DNA from: Microcoleus sp. FACHB-672
GTDB taxonomy: Bacteria; Cyanobacteriota; Cyanobacteriia; Cyanobacteriales; Oscillatoriaceae
Direction: 5' to 3'
Assembly (NCBI RefSeq): GCF_014695725.1
Contig: NZ_JACJOU010000014.1
Span: 62,001-126,000, forward strand
Length of the DNA: 64,000 nucleotides
In this document: positions 44,109 to 52,883 of the stretch, one piece after another
How positions within the stretch are numbered: the stretch's first letter is position 1
Layout of the letters: every line of letters begins with the position of its first letter
Made by a program: the position numbers and the translations under genes
The notes under the pieces: generated by a model
What the model was told of the DNA's origin: nothing
Seen by the model: only the letters and a program-made list of their open reading frames with translations
Databases searched by the model: none

Positions 44109-44245
44109 AACTTGCTAGCTCCATTTATTATCTAAATACCAGAATTTTTATCTGATTTTTAGATAATAAATTTTAGATTGTCTTCAGTCCTTTGTCAAGA
44201 AAGTTAGTGACAAAAGACAATCCAAAATTCGACAATGAAAACTAC

Positions 44246-45622
44246 CTAGTTTTCAGACACAAACTCAGTCCGAAACTGATCAACAATTTTATCTAAAGCG
44301 ACTGCATGGGAAGCTTTAAACAAAACACGATCACCGGGTTGCACAAAGTCCTTCAAACACTCTACTAATGCCTCTTTGGCATGGATGTAGGTACTCAATC
44401 GCGTCTCGATTAAAGGCACCCCAACCGCACCGGCAGCCAAGGCTTCTGCTTCCGCAGCGTCTGCCAAAATAAACAAAGCGTCAAGATTGAGATGGCTGGC
44501 GGTAACACCTACTTGCCGGTGAAATTCTAGAGAGCGATCGCCCAATTCCCGCATCGTCCCTAACACGGCAATATGCCGCCTTCCCGGTGTTTGCGCCAGT
44601 AGTTGCAGCGCGGCTTCCATCGATTCCAGACCGGCATTATAACTCTCATCCAGAATCATCACATCATCCGCCAACTCATAGCGCCGCGCCCGTCCCTCTG
44701 GCAATTCCACAGATACACCGGCACTCAGAGGCTCCCAGCTAATATTGAGGACTTTCGCAACGGCTAGCGCTGCTAAATAATTACTCGCATTATGACGACC
44801 GGGAAGCGGGATTGGCAATTGAACGTCCTCAACTATCAAGCGTTCGGCATTAATTAGCATCCCGCGCACATCGCCCCCTTCCAACCCATAAGTTAGGGTT
44901 TTCCCTTTCCAAACCGTGGCAGCCGTTGTCATTAACCGCTTGTTATCGTGATTGAGAATTGCGGTGCCAGTGAGAGGCATTTCCGCTAGTAACTCGCACT
45001 TGGCTTTGGCGATTGCTTCTTCAGATCCCAACAAACCGATATGTGCGGTGCCGGCATTCGTAATCACGCCGATCGTTGGGCGGGCTATTTGCGTCAAGAG
45101 GGCAATCTGACCACTGCCACGCATTGCCATTTCAATCACAGCATAATCGTGTTCGGAAGAAAGTTCTAGCAGCGTTTTAGGCACCCCAATTTCGTTGTTG
45201 TAGTTTAGCTGGGTTTTCAGGACTTTTCCCTGAGTGCCTAAAATTGCTGCAATCAGTTCTTTCGTGGTGGTTTTGCCAAATGAGCCAGTTACAGCAATCA
45301 CTGGAATTTTAAATTGCTCGCGCCACCAACGCGCGATCGCTTGATATGCCTGTAGTGTGTCTTTTACCTGTAGCTGCGGCACCGGCACCGGCAGAGGACG
45401 TTCGACAATTGCAGCAATTGCGCCTTTTTCAATTGCCTGGGAAACAAAATCATGGCCATCAAAATTTTCGCCTCGCAATGCCACAAACACCTCGTCGGTT
45501 TTGATGCTGCGGGTGTCTGTAGTAATGCCGGTTACTGGGGTTTTTAGGAGCTTATCCGGTATATTTGCCGGCGTGGCGTGCAGAATATCAATGAGTTGAG
45601 TGAGGGTGGCACGAAAGGTCAT
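44246..45622 (-). CDS. murF: UDP-N-acetylmuramoyl-tripeptide--D-alanyl-D-alanine ligase
   Basis: 458 residues. A cytoplasmic Mur ligase that adds D-Ala-D-Ala to the UDP-MurNAc-tripeptide, the last soluble step of peptidoglycan precursor synthesis. Seen: substrate domain TDTRSIKTDEVFVALRGENFDGHDF, ATP loop VTGSFGKTTTKE (residues 111-122), NYNNEIGVPKTLLEL, EMAMRGSGQIALLT, and in the C-terminal domain DESYNAGLESMEAALQLL. The length matches the family (about 450). Other mur genes are not nearby, which is usual in cyanobacteria. Its upstream region is an 856-bp spacer. Confidence 0.96.
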   Translation of the reverse strand: MTFRATLTQLIDILHATPANIPDKLLKTPVTGITTDTRSIKTDEVFVALRGENFDGHDFVSQAIEKGAIAAIVERPLPVPVPQLQVKDTLQAYQAIARWWREQFKIPVIAVTGSFGKTTTKELIAAILGTQGKVLKTQLNYNNEIGVPKTLLELSSEHDYAVIEMAMRGSGQIALLTQIARPTIGVITNAGTAHIGLLGSEEAIAKAKCELLAEMPLTGTAILNHDNKRLMTTAATVWKGKTLTYGLEGGDVRGMLINAERLIVEDVQLPIPLPGRHNASNYLAALAVAKVLNISWEPLSAGVSVELPEGRARRYELADDVMILDESYNAGLESMEAALQLLAQTPGRRHIAVLGTMRELGDRSLEFHRQVGVTASHLNLDALFILADAAEAEALAAGAVGVPLIETRLSTYIHAKEALVECLKDFVQPGDRVLFKASHAVALDKIVDQFRTEFVSEN

Positions 45623-46478
45623 AAGGCATTTGGGATTTTTAGCTTTCAGATTTTAGATTGTAAATTGAATCCAAAATCGATGAACAACTAAAATGCCACC
45701 GGCAGCCCTAATGTTAACAAATATAAACGCTTCAAGGGGCCATTTTATCCGGTTCCCGCCGGGGCGCTAACATCGCACAACCCTCTCGCTTTGTATCAAT
45801 TTTTAAACTCCACTTTTTTGTGGCCGAAAATATGCGTAATTCACTCAAAGAAATTTTCATAATAACCCTACAATTTAAAGCCCAATCTTTACTGTTTCTT
45901 TACCAACTTTTGAGACCGAGTCGGGTACATTGGAATTGTAACCCCATCTAGCTTAGGTAAACCCTTCTGTTCATGCCCAAATTAACTCTAAATCAAGTTC
46001 CTTGATTCATCAAAACTGAATTAGAGCGAAGACAAATCGGGTTCGCAGATGCAGCTCAATCCCGAAACTAAGCAGTCTATTCAGCAATTACTCAGTGATC
46101 TGGATCACCGCAATGAACTGATAAAAGGCACATTTATTCTTTCTAAGGTCAGAGTATGATAGCTAGTGGGGGAGGCATCTTTAATTTGTGCAAGAACTAC
46201 CTAAAATTTCTTAATACAGAGAAAATACCGGCAGTAATTGAGCCTCTACTTTATTAAAAGTTTCGTAGCGCGGAAAGCCTACTTTGATCAGCCGGTGCCG
46301 CCTACTTGGAACTAAAGATTACAGGGGTGCGTCTGCGAGTGAAGCAGCACAAAGCTTTATATTTATGTTTGAGATTAAGCACATCGGTTTGTGAGCGTTT
46401 GCAGCTAAATTCCTCAGATGTGAGATGAACAAAAGTAGCGTCGCTTGAACCGGACACCAGGGCGGAGTTACTATCACT
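45623..46478. other. 856-bp divergent spacer with hairpin and one small ORF
   Basis: Lies between murF (minus) and the 427-residue hypothetical (plus). A hairpin AATCAAG/CTTGATT (45991-46007, loop TTC) is enclosed by CTCTAA...TTAGAG. A 36-codon frame lies at 46049-46159. The remainder shows no gene. The length suggests complex regulation of one or both flanking genes. Confidence 0.4.
46049..46159 (+). CDS. possible 36-residue peptide ORF
   Basis: ATG 46049 to TGA 46157-46159, beginning MQLNPETKQSIQQLLSDLDH, an amphipathic-helix-like and coding-like composition. No ribosome binding site is clear. It could be a small regulatory peptide, an upstream ORF for the 427-residue gene, or the remains of a larger gene. 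I recognise no family. Confidence 0.25.
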   Translation: MQLNPETKQSIQQLLSDLDHRNELIKGTFILSKVRV

Positions 46479-47762
46479 ATGTATAACTCAATAGACAATT
46501 CCCAGCGGCATAGTAATTCAGACGAGCAGATTTTGTACAACCATCTGCTCGAATGCGTAAAAGTGGAAACGCCCTCTGAGCTGATTGAGCGCTTCCGAAG
46601 CTTATTTATTGCAGGGGTGGGCTACCCTGATCGTGAAGTGGCCGCTGCTGTTGAGAGGATAACAGCCTCGAAGCAAGCTGAGCATGAATTTAAATTTATT
46701 TTAAATCGCTGCTGCCACATTCTGATTAATCGTTGGCAAATGCAAACCCAGCAGCATGGAGCAATTTCTGAGTTAATCGCCCTGTTTGAAGGAAATCGCA
46801 CCAGAAACGGGCTTTACTCATTACCCATGCGTGGAGTGAGACGCTTGCATGAGTTGGTGCGTTTGTTCACCCAAAGCGAACAGTTTTTGACGCTGCACCG
46901 CTTGGTGCGAGTCATGAACCAACCCTCAGAAAGCAATAGCAGTCCAGAAACCAAACCCTTGGGCAGCTTAATCAGCCAATATCCTTACCTCTATGAACAC
47001 TGCCTGCTCAGTGAAGGTAGCACTTACGAGCATCAGCAAACGGTTCGGCAACTACAATCGAGCCGGCAGAAGCAATTTGAGATCAATCTGTCGCAATATG
47101 TAACTTATCAGGTGCGACGCTCGCAGCAAGCCCGTCAAGCTTCCCCTGCGCCGGCGGGACGGATTATTCAAACAGTTAGCAATCCCACCTTATTAAGTGA
47201 TCGTGAATTGTATGTTGCCCTCAAACACTTTGTCGGCAAAGTTGAAGGCTGTCATACCTATCGCGACTTATCTCAAAGCTTTCTTACCCATAGCAGCCAA
47301 ACCCGCACCTACGGAACATTTAAAAAAGAATTATACGACTACCTGATCCCATCAATTGATTCCGCTTACGGCAAGCGTCAATTTAATGAACGCTTGTATA
47401 AGCAGCTAACCAATATTTTGCCCCAAAGCGATTCCCAAAAGTTCAGTGATTTCCTGTTAGTGAGAACTTGCAGCCAATTATTAAACTTTTTGGTGGTAGA
47501 AACCCCGCAACGCCCTAACCATTTTGTCTTAATTGACCTGATTTCAAACATCGGTCCCACCCTCACCACCGGCTTGCTATTAAAGATCGTGCTGCTGTGC
47601 CGCAAAGTCAAACCCTATTTGGAAAAACGATTTGCAATTTTGTTTAACCACTACGAGTCCTCCACGAGAGACTCGGTGCATTGGTTAGTCAAAGGACTGG
47701 AAAATGTTAACATCGCCCTAAGTACGAATTTTGGAGCGGTGGATCTCTCCTTCATCCGCTAA
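46479..47762 (+). CDS. hypothetical protein, unknown family, all-helical
   Basis: 427 residues; I do not recognise a domain. It is largely helical and soluble: QILYNHLLECVKVETPSELIERFRSLFIAG, RCCHILINRWQMQTQQHGAI, GVRRLHELVRLFTQSEQFL, LGSLISQYPYLYEHCLLSEG, then after a Pro/Ala linker (about 220-235) YVALKHFVGKVEGCHTYRDL and TYGTFKKELYDYLIPSIDSAYGKRQF. There are no membrane segments, nucleotide-binding loop or metal motif. The linker suggests two domains. It is followed at 189 bp by the RNA-binding-protein gene on the same strand. The balanced composition and length argue that it is real. Confidence 0.75.
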   Translation: MYNSIDNSQRHSNSDEQILYNHLLECVKVETPSELIERFRSLFIAGVGYPDREVAAAVERITASKQAEHEFKFILNRCCHILINRWQMQTQQHGAISELIALFEGNRTRNGLYSLPMRGVRRLHELVRLFTQSEQFLTLHRLVRVMNQPSESNSSPETKPLGSLISQYPYLYEHCLLSEGSTYEHQQTVRQLQSSRQKQFEINLSQYVTYQVRRSQQARQASPAPAGRIIQTVSNPTLLSDRELYVALKHFVGKVEGCHTYRDLSQSFLTHSSQTRTYGTFKKELYDYLIPSIDSAYGKRQFNERLYKQLTNILPQSDSQKFSDFLLVRTCSQLLNFLVVETPQRPNHFVLIDLISNIGPTLTTGLLLKIVLLCRKVKPYLEKRFAILFNHYESSTRDSVHWLVKGLENVNIALSTNFGAVDLSFIR

Positions 47763-47950
47763 ATATTTTTGGTGCCAAGCGCAGTTTTTGCATCCCACAG
47801 CAGACAATTCTGTGTTAAAGTCCCTGTTGTAAATCAGATTCGGTAGTAGGATTTTTTTCTTGGTTGCAGAATCGCCAGTAGCCCCGTTCTGTACCGGCAG
47901 GCATATCTCCGAAGCTGAATCTCAAATCTCTCTGACTTTGGAGTTATCCC

Positions 47951-48292
47951 ATGTCAATTTATGTCGGTAATTTGTCTTACGACGTTTCGCAAGAAGACAT
48001 CACCGCTGTCTTCGCCGAATACGGCAGCGTCAAGCGGGTTAATCTGCCTACAGACCGTGAAACAGGCCGTCCGCGCGGGTTTGGTTTTGTGGAAATGGAA
48101 ACCGAGGCCGAAGAAAACGCAGCCATTGAAGCGTTAGATGGCGCTGAGTGGATGGGTCGCGACCTCAAAGTGAATAAAGCCAAGCCTCGTGAAGATCGAG
48201 GAGGCGGTGGTGGCGGTCGCAGCGGTGGAGGAAACCGAGGAGGAGGAGGCGGCGGCGGCTACGGAGGAAAATCTTCTCGAGGAAGGTATTAA
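47951..48292 (+). CDS. RRM RNA-binding protein, glycine-rich (Rbp family)
   Basis: 113 residues. One RRM: RNP2 IYVGNL (residues 3-8) and RNP1 RGFGFVEM (42-49), followed by a Gly/Arg/Ser-rich tail from about residue 85. It belongs to the cyanobacterial Rbp group, several members of which rise in the cold (for example rbpA1 of Anabaena); it likely binds mRNA in the cytoplasm. GGAG lies 7 nt before the ATG after a roughly 190-nt leader, in line with cold-controlled relatives. rpsU follows at 155 bp, the order known from Anabaena rbpA1-rps21. Cold induction here is inference. Confidence 0.95.
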   Translation: MSIYVGNLSYDVSQEDITAVFAEYGSVKRVNLPTDRETGRPRGFGFVEMETEAEENAAIEALDGAEWMGRDLKVNKAKPREDRGGGGGGRSGGGNRGGGGGGGYGGKSSRGRY

Positions 48293-48305
48293 AATAGCTT
48301 TGGGG

Positions 48306-48326
48306 GTCAGCACTCAGCGCTCAGCA
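48306..48326. repeat. three tandem heptamers in the rbp-rpsU spacer
   Basis: GTCAGCA, CTCAGCG and CTCAGCA in succession shortly after the rbp stop; same loose family as the other heptamers in this window. Confidence 0.55.
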
Positions 48327-48447
48327 GTCGGCCTTCAGCAATTGAGAAATTGATGGCTCACAGCTATATGCTTCTCAATGAACAAGCTGACGGTGGGGAT
48401 CTGAATAGCTGACCATTCAATCACAGTTAGTTATCAAGAAATAAAGA

Positions 48448-48627
48448 ATGACCCAAGTTGTTCTCGGCGAAAACGAAGGAATTGATTCAGCTCTACGCCG
48501 GTTTAAACGCCAAGTATCGAGAGCCGGCATTTTGGCAGATGCAAAAAATCGGCGGCATTTTGAAACGCCGGTGGAAAAGCGCAAGCGCAAAGCTGTTGCA
48601 GCTAGACGGAAAAAACGGTTCACTTAA
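48448..48627 (+). CDS. rpsU: 30S ribosomal protein S21
   Basis: A 59-codon gene, ATG 48448 to TAA 48625-48627. It begins [20 protein letters not shown] and ends in a strongly basic stretch rich in RKR and KKRF, the standard S21 pattern. S21 helps the 30S subunit base-pair with mRNA at initiation. It follows an rbp gene, the arrangement described as cold-regulated in Anabaena, and is closed by a strong terminator at 48703. Short genes of this size are easily missed in automated calls. Confidence 0.95.
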   Translation: MTQVVLGENEGIDSALRRFKRQVSRAGILADAKNRRHFETPVEKRKRKAVAARRKKRFT

Positions 48628-48702
48628 GATGGTTACAGCTTGCACTGATTGATAGAAGCAAGCTCGTGAACAACAGCAACTATTTTTAAATTTGTTAGCA
48701 AG

Positions 48703-48736
48703 GTGGGCTTGTCTGTGATGAGAAGCCCACTTTTTT
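48703..48736 (+). terminator. intrinsic terminator after rpsU
   Basis: GTGGGCTT (48703-48710), a 12-nt loop, AAGCCCAC (48723-48730), then six T. Confidence 0.92.
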
Positions 48737-48917
48737 ATAAAGAAGCAACCCTACAACCGTTGATGTTTATGGGTTCTGTCCTTTTCTGTGCCCAGTCACC
48801 GTTCAAAACCAAACCGGAAAAAACGAACCTGTGTGCCGGCAAAATGCGTGATTTTCCGTAAATCGCCAAATCTGCTTTCCCAATTCGATAGGATCAAAGA
48901 AGGATGCCCTAGGTCGT

Positions 48918-50483
48918 GTGTCGGCTTTCGGCAACCTGGAAGCATCTTCAAACCCTGCTCTCATGGGAGGTTCAGCTTTGACATCTTCTTCGCCTGACTT
49001 TGAATTCGCTCCCGATCCAAAGCAAAGTGATACACCGGCAACCAACCTAGCCGAGGAACTGGATCGGGCCATTTTTAGCTTTTCAGATATTCAGGCGGAA
49101 CTGAACTACAAACAAGCAAAAGACGCCCTGCAAGACTTGGTGGCAAACCTGGATCTCACCGTGGAAGAACGAGCCGGCTTAGAGGGCGAAATCGGGGGTT
49201 TAGAGGTGATGCTGGACAAATTAGAACGCACTTGTGTCCAGATTGCCGTCTTTGGCATGGTAGGACGGGGTAAATCTTCAGTTCTCAACGCCCTGCTAGG
49301 CCAGCCGGTGTTTGAAACCGGCCCACTTCATGGCGTCACCCGCAGCACAAAAGTTGGGACGTGGGAAGTAAAAGACTCCCCATCCTCACTTCCCACTGCC
49401 CAACCGACCATTACCTACCGCCTCTCTCAAGTTGAGCTAATTGACACCCCAGGCATTGACGAAGTCGATGGGCAAACCCGCGAAGCCTTGGCCCGTCAAG
49501 TGGCATCGCAAGCAGATCTGATTTTGTTTGTGGTTGCCGGCGACATCACCAAAGTTGAATATGAAGCGCTTTCGCAACTGCGCGATGCCGGTAAACCCAT
49601 GTTGCTTGTATTTAACAAGATCGATCAATATCCCGATGCAGATCGGCTTGCCATTTATCAAAAAATCCGAGATGAGCGCGTACGCGAGTTGCTATCACCG
49701 GATGAAATTGTCATGGCTGCTGCCTCGCCCATCATCGCCCAGGCAGTGCGTCGCTCAGATGGCACAAGAGGCGTCCAGCTCAACCGGGGACTGCCTCAAG
49801 TTGAAGAGTTGAAGCTGAAAATCTTAGAAATTTTAGACCGAGAAGGCAAATCTCTGGTTGCGCTCAACACTATGCTCTTTGCCGGCGATGTGAACGAGCA
49901 GCTGGTGCAGCGGAAAATGGAGATTCGCGAACGCAGCGCCAACCGAATGATCTGGAATGCTGTGATGGCCAAAGCCCTCGCCATCGCCCTCAACCCTTTT
50001 ACTGTGGTCGATATTCTTAGTGCCGCCGTAATCGATGTGGCGCTGATATTAACATTGTCTAAGATTTATGGAATATCAATGACCCAAGCCGGTGCCGTAG
50101 GTTTGTTACAAAAAATTGCTATCAGTATGGGGAGTATTAGTGCCAGCGAACTGGTGGCAACCTTGGGTCTGTCGTCCCTCAAAGGATTGCTGGGAATCGC
50201 CACACCGGCAACAGGTGGGGCAGCTTTAGCACCCTATCTTTCCGTCGCTGTCACCCAAGCCGGGGTTGCCGGTGTTTCCTCCTATGGAATTGGCCAGGTC
50301 ACCAAAGCGTACCTGGCCAATGGGGCTTCCTGGGGTCCTGATGGCCCAAAAGCCGTCGTCAGTCGGATTCTCTCAACCCTCGATGAAACCTCCATTCTCA
50401 GTCGCATCAAGGATGAACTGCGAGAAAAACTCTCAGGCGTCAGAAAAGCAGCAACTGGGCAGGCAGGGAAGCAAGAAAATTGA
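48918..50483 (+). CDS. Era-like/dynamin-like GTPase with C-terminal membrane-associating region
   Basis: 521 residues from GTG 48918; ATG 48963 is an alternative. After a disordered start, a GTPase domain (about 108-295) carries G1 GMVGRGKSS, G3 DTPGID and G4 NKID, with G2 Thr likely in GVTRSTK. Beyond about residue 330 come hydrophobic helices (MIWNAVMAKALAIALNPFTV, ILSAAVIDVALILTLSKIYG, GLLGIATPATGGAALAPYLS) in the style of DUF697-type GTPases, so it probably sits on or in the membrane. Role unknown; cyanobacterial relatives are uncharacterised. Convergent with the TM-helix protein gene; the spacer holds repeats. Confidence 0.85.
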   Translation: MSAFGNLEASSNPALMGGSALTSSSPDFEFAPDPKQSDTPATNLAEELDRAIFSFSDIQAELNYKQAKDALQDLVANLDLTVEERAGLEGEIGGLEVMLDKLERTCVQIAVFGMVGRGKSSVLNALLGQPVFETGPLHGVTRSTKVGTWEVKDSPSSLPTAQPTITYRLSQVELIDTPGIDEVDGQTREALARQVASQADLILFVVAGDITKVEYEALSQLRDAGKPMLLVFNKIDQYPDADRLAIYQKIRDERVRELLSPDEIVMAAASPIIAQAVRRSDGTRGVQLNRGLPQVEELKLKILEILDREGKSLVALNTMLFAGDVNEQLVQRKMEIRERSANRMIWNAVMAKALAIALNPFTVVDILSAAVIDVALILTLSKIYGISMTQAGAVGLLQKIAISMGSISASELVATLGLSSLKGLLGIATPATGGAALAPYLSVAVTQAGVAGVSSYGIGQVTKAYLANGASWGPDGPKAVVSRILSTLDETSILSRIKDELREKLSGVRKAATGQAGKQEN

Positions 50484-50505
50484 GGGCATGGGGACATTCG
50501 GCATT

Positions 50506-50561
50506 GGGCAAGGCTTCGCCAACCTAAAGGTATGGGCAAGGCTTCACTAACCTAAAGCTAT
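50506..50561. repeat. 28-bp tandem duplication
   Basis: TGGGCAAGGCTTCGCCAACC at 50506 and its partner at 50534 begin two adjacent 28-bp units ending CTAAAGGTA and CTAAAGCTA; they differ at three positions (519/547, 521/549, 531/559). Located between convergent genes, followed by GGGCAT (50579-50584) and ATGCCCC repeats (50615-50627) that can pair weakly and may end both transcripts. Confidence 0.8.
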
Positions 50562-50635
50562 GGGGATTGGTGGGAATGGGGCATTCTTTCCTTCTCCTCC
50601 TAGTCCCATGCGCCATGCCCCATGCCCCTATCTTC

Positions 50636-52336
50636 TTACTTCCTCTGCTTAAACTCGGTCAGCCATTCCCGGATTTGCTGAGTAGCGATCTCGCGACCAC
50701 CTAAGCCAAAGGCGAGGGCGAGAGCAATGGCAATTGCACCCAGCAGCAATCCAAATGCCAAATTGACAATGTTGCTGGCGATGCCCATTTGTTGCAGTGC
50801 CATTGCAGACACCAAGGCGATGATCGCAATGCGAGCGATTTGACCAAGTATCCGCGCTTGATGAGAACCTGAACTGGTAATCAGGGAGAAGGCGAGGTTG
50901 GCAAAGTACAAGCCGATGGCAAACACCACTAACCCAGCCAGAATGCGGCCAGCAACGATGACAAGGCCGGTGACAATGGCTGTGAGTGCCCCAATATTTA
51001 AGATATTGGTGGCGGCAACTGTTGCCAAAAGTAGGATGCCAACGAGTACGACAATGCCGACAAATTCAGAAGGTGTCCGCGTGGTAGAGGCGGGGGTGGT
51101 GTCCTGAATGACGGTTTGTTGTTGGTAGTCTGGCGGAATATTTGGATCAAGTGGCGGCGTGACGGGCCGACGAGGAGTATTAACGGGTCGGGTATCCAAA
51201 CCCAGCCAGCGGAAGATGTTGTTGAAGCCTAAACCTGTGAGAATGTTGGTGACTATATCTGCCACGAAACGGCCCAAGAGGTAAGCACCAATCAGAACCA
51301 GCGCCGCTGTGAAAATTTGGGGGATGGCGTTGAGAATCTGGGTTAGCATCGAGATCGCCGGCCTGGAGATGGCCTCAATCCCCAAAGCATTGAGGGCTGC
51401 GATCGCGGTTGGGATCAGGATTAAGACATAGACGATGGTGCCAATAATCCAGGAAAGCGACTGGCCGCCAGTGGTCTGACTGACGCCAAAGCGTGCTCCC
51501 AATCGGTCTGTGCCGGTGGCGGCTAACAGATTTGTGACAATTCGACGTACCACCTGAGCCAGTAACCAGCCGGCTGCGGCAATGATGATCGCCTCTAGAA
51601 TCTTGGGAAGTGCTGAGAGGATTTGATTGAGCAGGTTTTGCACGGGTGCGAGTGCCTGCTGCAATCCCAAGGTATCTAGGATTGGGGTGAGAAACAGTAA
51701 AAAGATGAACCAATACAGGGCATTGCCGAGGGTGTCGCTCAGCATCAGTTGGTTCGTTCCGGGTGTGGTGCCGGCCTGCCGATTCAAGCGCTCATCCAAA
51801 CCAAATGCTCGCAATCCTCGCGTTACCACGAGTTTTGAGATAGTGGCAATCACCCATGCGATGGCCAGTAAAATCAAAGCTCCGACTAACTTGGGTAAGA
51901 AGCCGGTGACTTGAGTGAGAAATGTGTTTAGTGGTTGCGAAACAGCCGGCAGATCGAGCCGGTTGAAGAAGGCCACCAAGACAAATATCATGATCACCCA
52001 AAAAACCGCAGTGGAAATCCACTTCTCTACCTGTAGCCCATCTGGGTCATCCGGGCGACCTGTTACCCAGCCGGCTAGCCGATTATCGATGTTGGTGCGC
52101 TTGAGCAGTCCCCCTACCACGGCAGCAGCAATGGTGGCGATGAGCCAGCCAATCACCAAGATGGCGATTGCGATGCCGAGATTGATGAGGTAGGGTGCAA
52201 GGTTGTTAGTGTTTACGCCGGGGAGAATTTCCCCAGCTCGGTTGGTGGCCGGTCTGGCTTGTGCCAAAAACTCAGTCAATGAGATAGGCATCCTCATGCC
52301 TATTATTTGTGTAATACTTGGCGATGTTCCATTCAT
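50636..52336 (-). CDS. TM-helix repeat protein (mechanosensitive channel-like)
   Basis: 566 residues with about eleven to twelve membrane helices arranged as repeated units of the conserved TM-helix type (GLLKRTNIDNRLAGWVTGRP; GLRAFGLDERLNRQAG; LLAATGTDRLGARFGVSQ). Each unit pairs hydrophobic helices with a GxxDR-like loop. Relatives are annotated as mechanosensitive ion channel family/CmpX-like proteins. The MscS beta domain is not obvious, so channel activity is inference. The region 375-405 (Pro/Thr-rich, NTPRRPVTPPLDPNIPP) is a soluble linker. ATG 52336 lies within 80 bp of the divergent SRPBCC gene. It faces the GTPase gene tail to tail. Confidence 0.82.
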   Translation of the reverse strand: MNGTSPSITQIIGMRMPISLTEFLAQARPATNRAGEILPGVNTNNLAPYLINLGIAIAILVIGWLIATIAAAVVGGLLKRTNIDNRLAGWVTGRPDDPDGLQVEKWISTAVFWVIMIFVLVAFFNRLDLPAVSQPLNTFLTQVTGFLPKLVGALILLAIAWVIATISKLVVTRGLRAFGLDERLNRQAGTTPGTNQLMLSDTLGNALYWFIFLLFLTPILDTLGLQQALAPVQNLLNQILSALPKILEAIIIAAAGWLLAQVVRRIVTNLLAATGTDRLGARFGVSQTTGGQSLSWIIGTIVYVLILIPTAIAALNALGIEAISRPAISMLTQILNAIPQIFTAALVLIGAYLLGRFVADIVTNILTGLGFNNIFRWLGLDTRPVNTPRRPVTPPLDPNIPPDYQQQTVIQDTTPASTTRTPSEFVGIVVLVGILLLATVAATNILNIGALTAIVTGLVIVAGRILAGLVVFAIGLYFANLAFSLITSSGSHQARILGQIARIAIIALVSAMALQQMGIASNIVNLAFGLLLGAIAIALALAFGLGGREIATQQIREWLTEFKQRK

Positions 52337-52413
52337 GGTTTTCTCGCGTTAAGGTTAGTTTCAGCAGAAAAAATACGAAAATCGTGATATACGCCTCTAG
52401 CTTGAGGGTTAGG

Positions 52414-52875
52414 ATGTCATCTCGTCAAGTTTTCGAGCAATCAATCCAGATTAACGCTAGTGCAACCGTGGTTGAGCGCTGTATCACGGATAACGTTTTC
52501 ATGCACCGTTGGCTAAATCCGGCTTTGCGGTGTGAGCCGATCGGCGAGTGGAGTACCGATGTGGGTGCCCAGAGCCGATTTGTCATTCAAATTCCCTTAA
52601 TACAGCCGGCATTAAAGAGTGTAGTGCTGGAGCGGGAGCCGGGGCTGATTGTCTGGGGGTTTGAAGGATTTTTCTCAGGCTGTGATCGCTGGGAATGTCT
52701 ACCGGCAGCGAAAGGAACGCAACTGCTCAACCGATTTGAGTTTGAAATTCCCAATCCTTTGATTCGGTTTGGTTTCAATCGTTTTGCTGCTACTTGGACG
52801 CGTGAGGATATGCAAGCCCAACTGCGCCGGCTTAAACGCGTGGCGGAGGAAGCCTCCCAAGGCTTGCGAACTTGA
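52414..52875 (+). CDS. SRPBCC-family (START-like) protein
   Basis: 153 residues from ATG 52414; an upstream in-frame ATG at 52318 overlaps the divergent gene and lacks domain support. Helix-grip pattern: QVFEQSIQINASATVVERCI, HRWLNPALRCEPIGEWSTDV, RFVIQIPLIQPALKSVVLER, VWGFEGFFSGCDRWECLPA and a long C-terminal helix WTREDMQAQLRRLKRVAEEA. Such proteins bind hydrophobic ligands in a cavity. The ligand is unknown. The gene is convergent with the SirB1-family gene, 8 bp between stops. Confidence 0.8.
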   Translation: MSSRQVFEQSIQINASATVVERCITDNVFMHRWLNPALRCEPIGEWSTDVGAQSRFVIQIPLIQPALKSVVLEREPGLIVWGFEGFFSGCDRWECLPAAKGTQLLNRFEFEIPNPLIRFGFNRFAATWTREDMQAQLRRLKRVAEEASQGLRT

Positions 52876-52883
52876 TGATTCGC

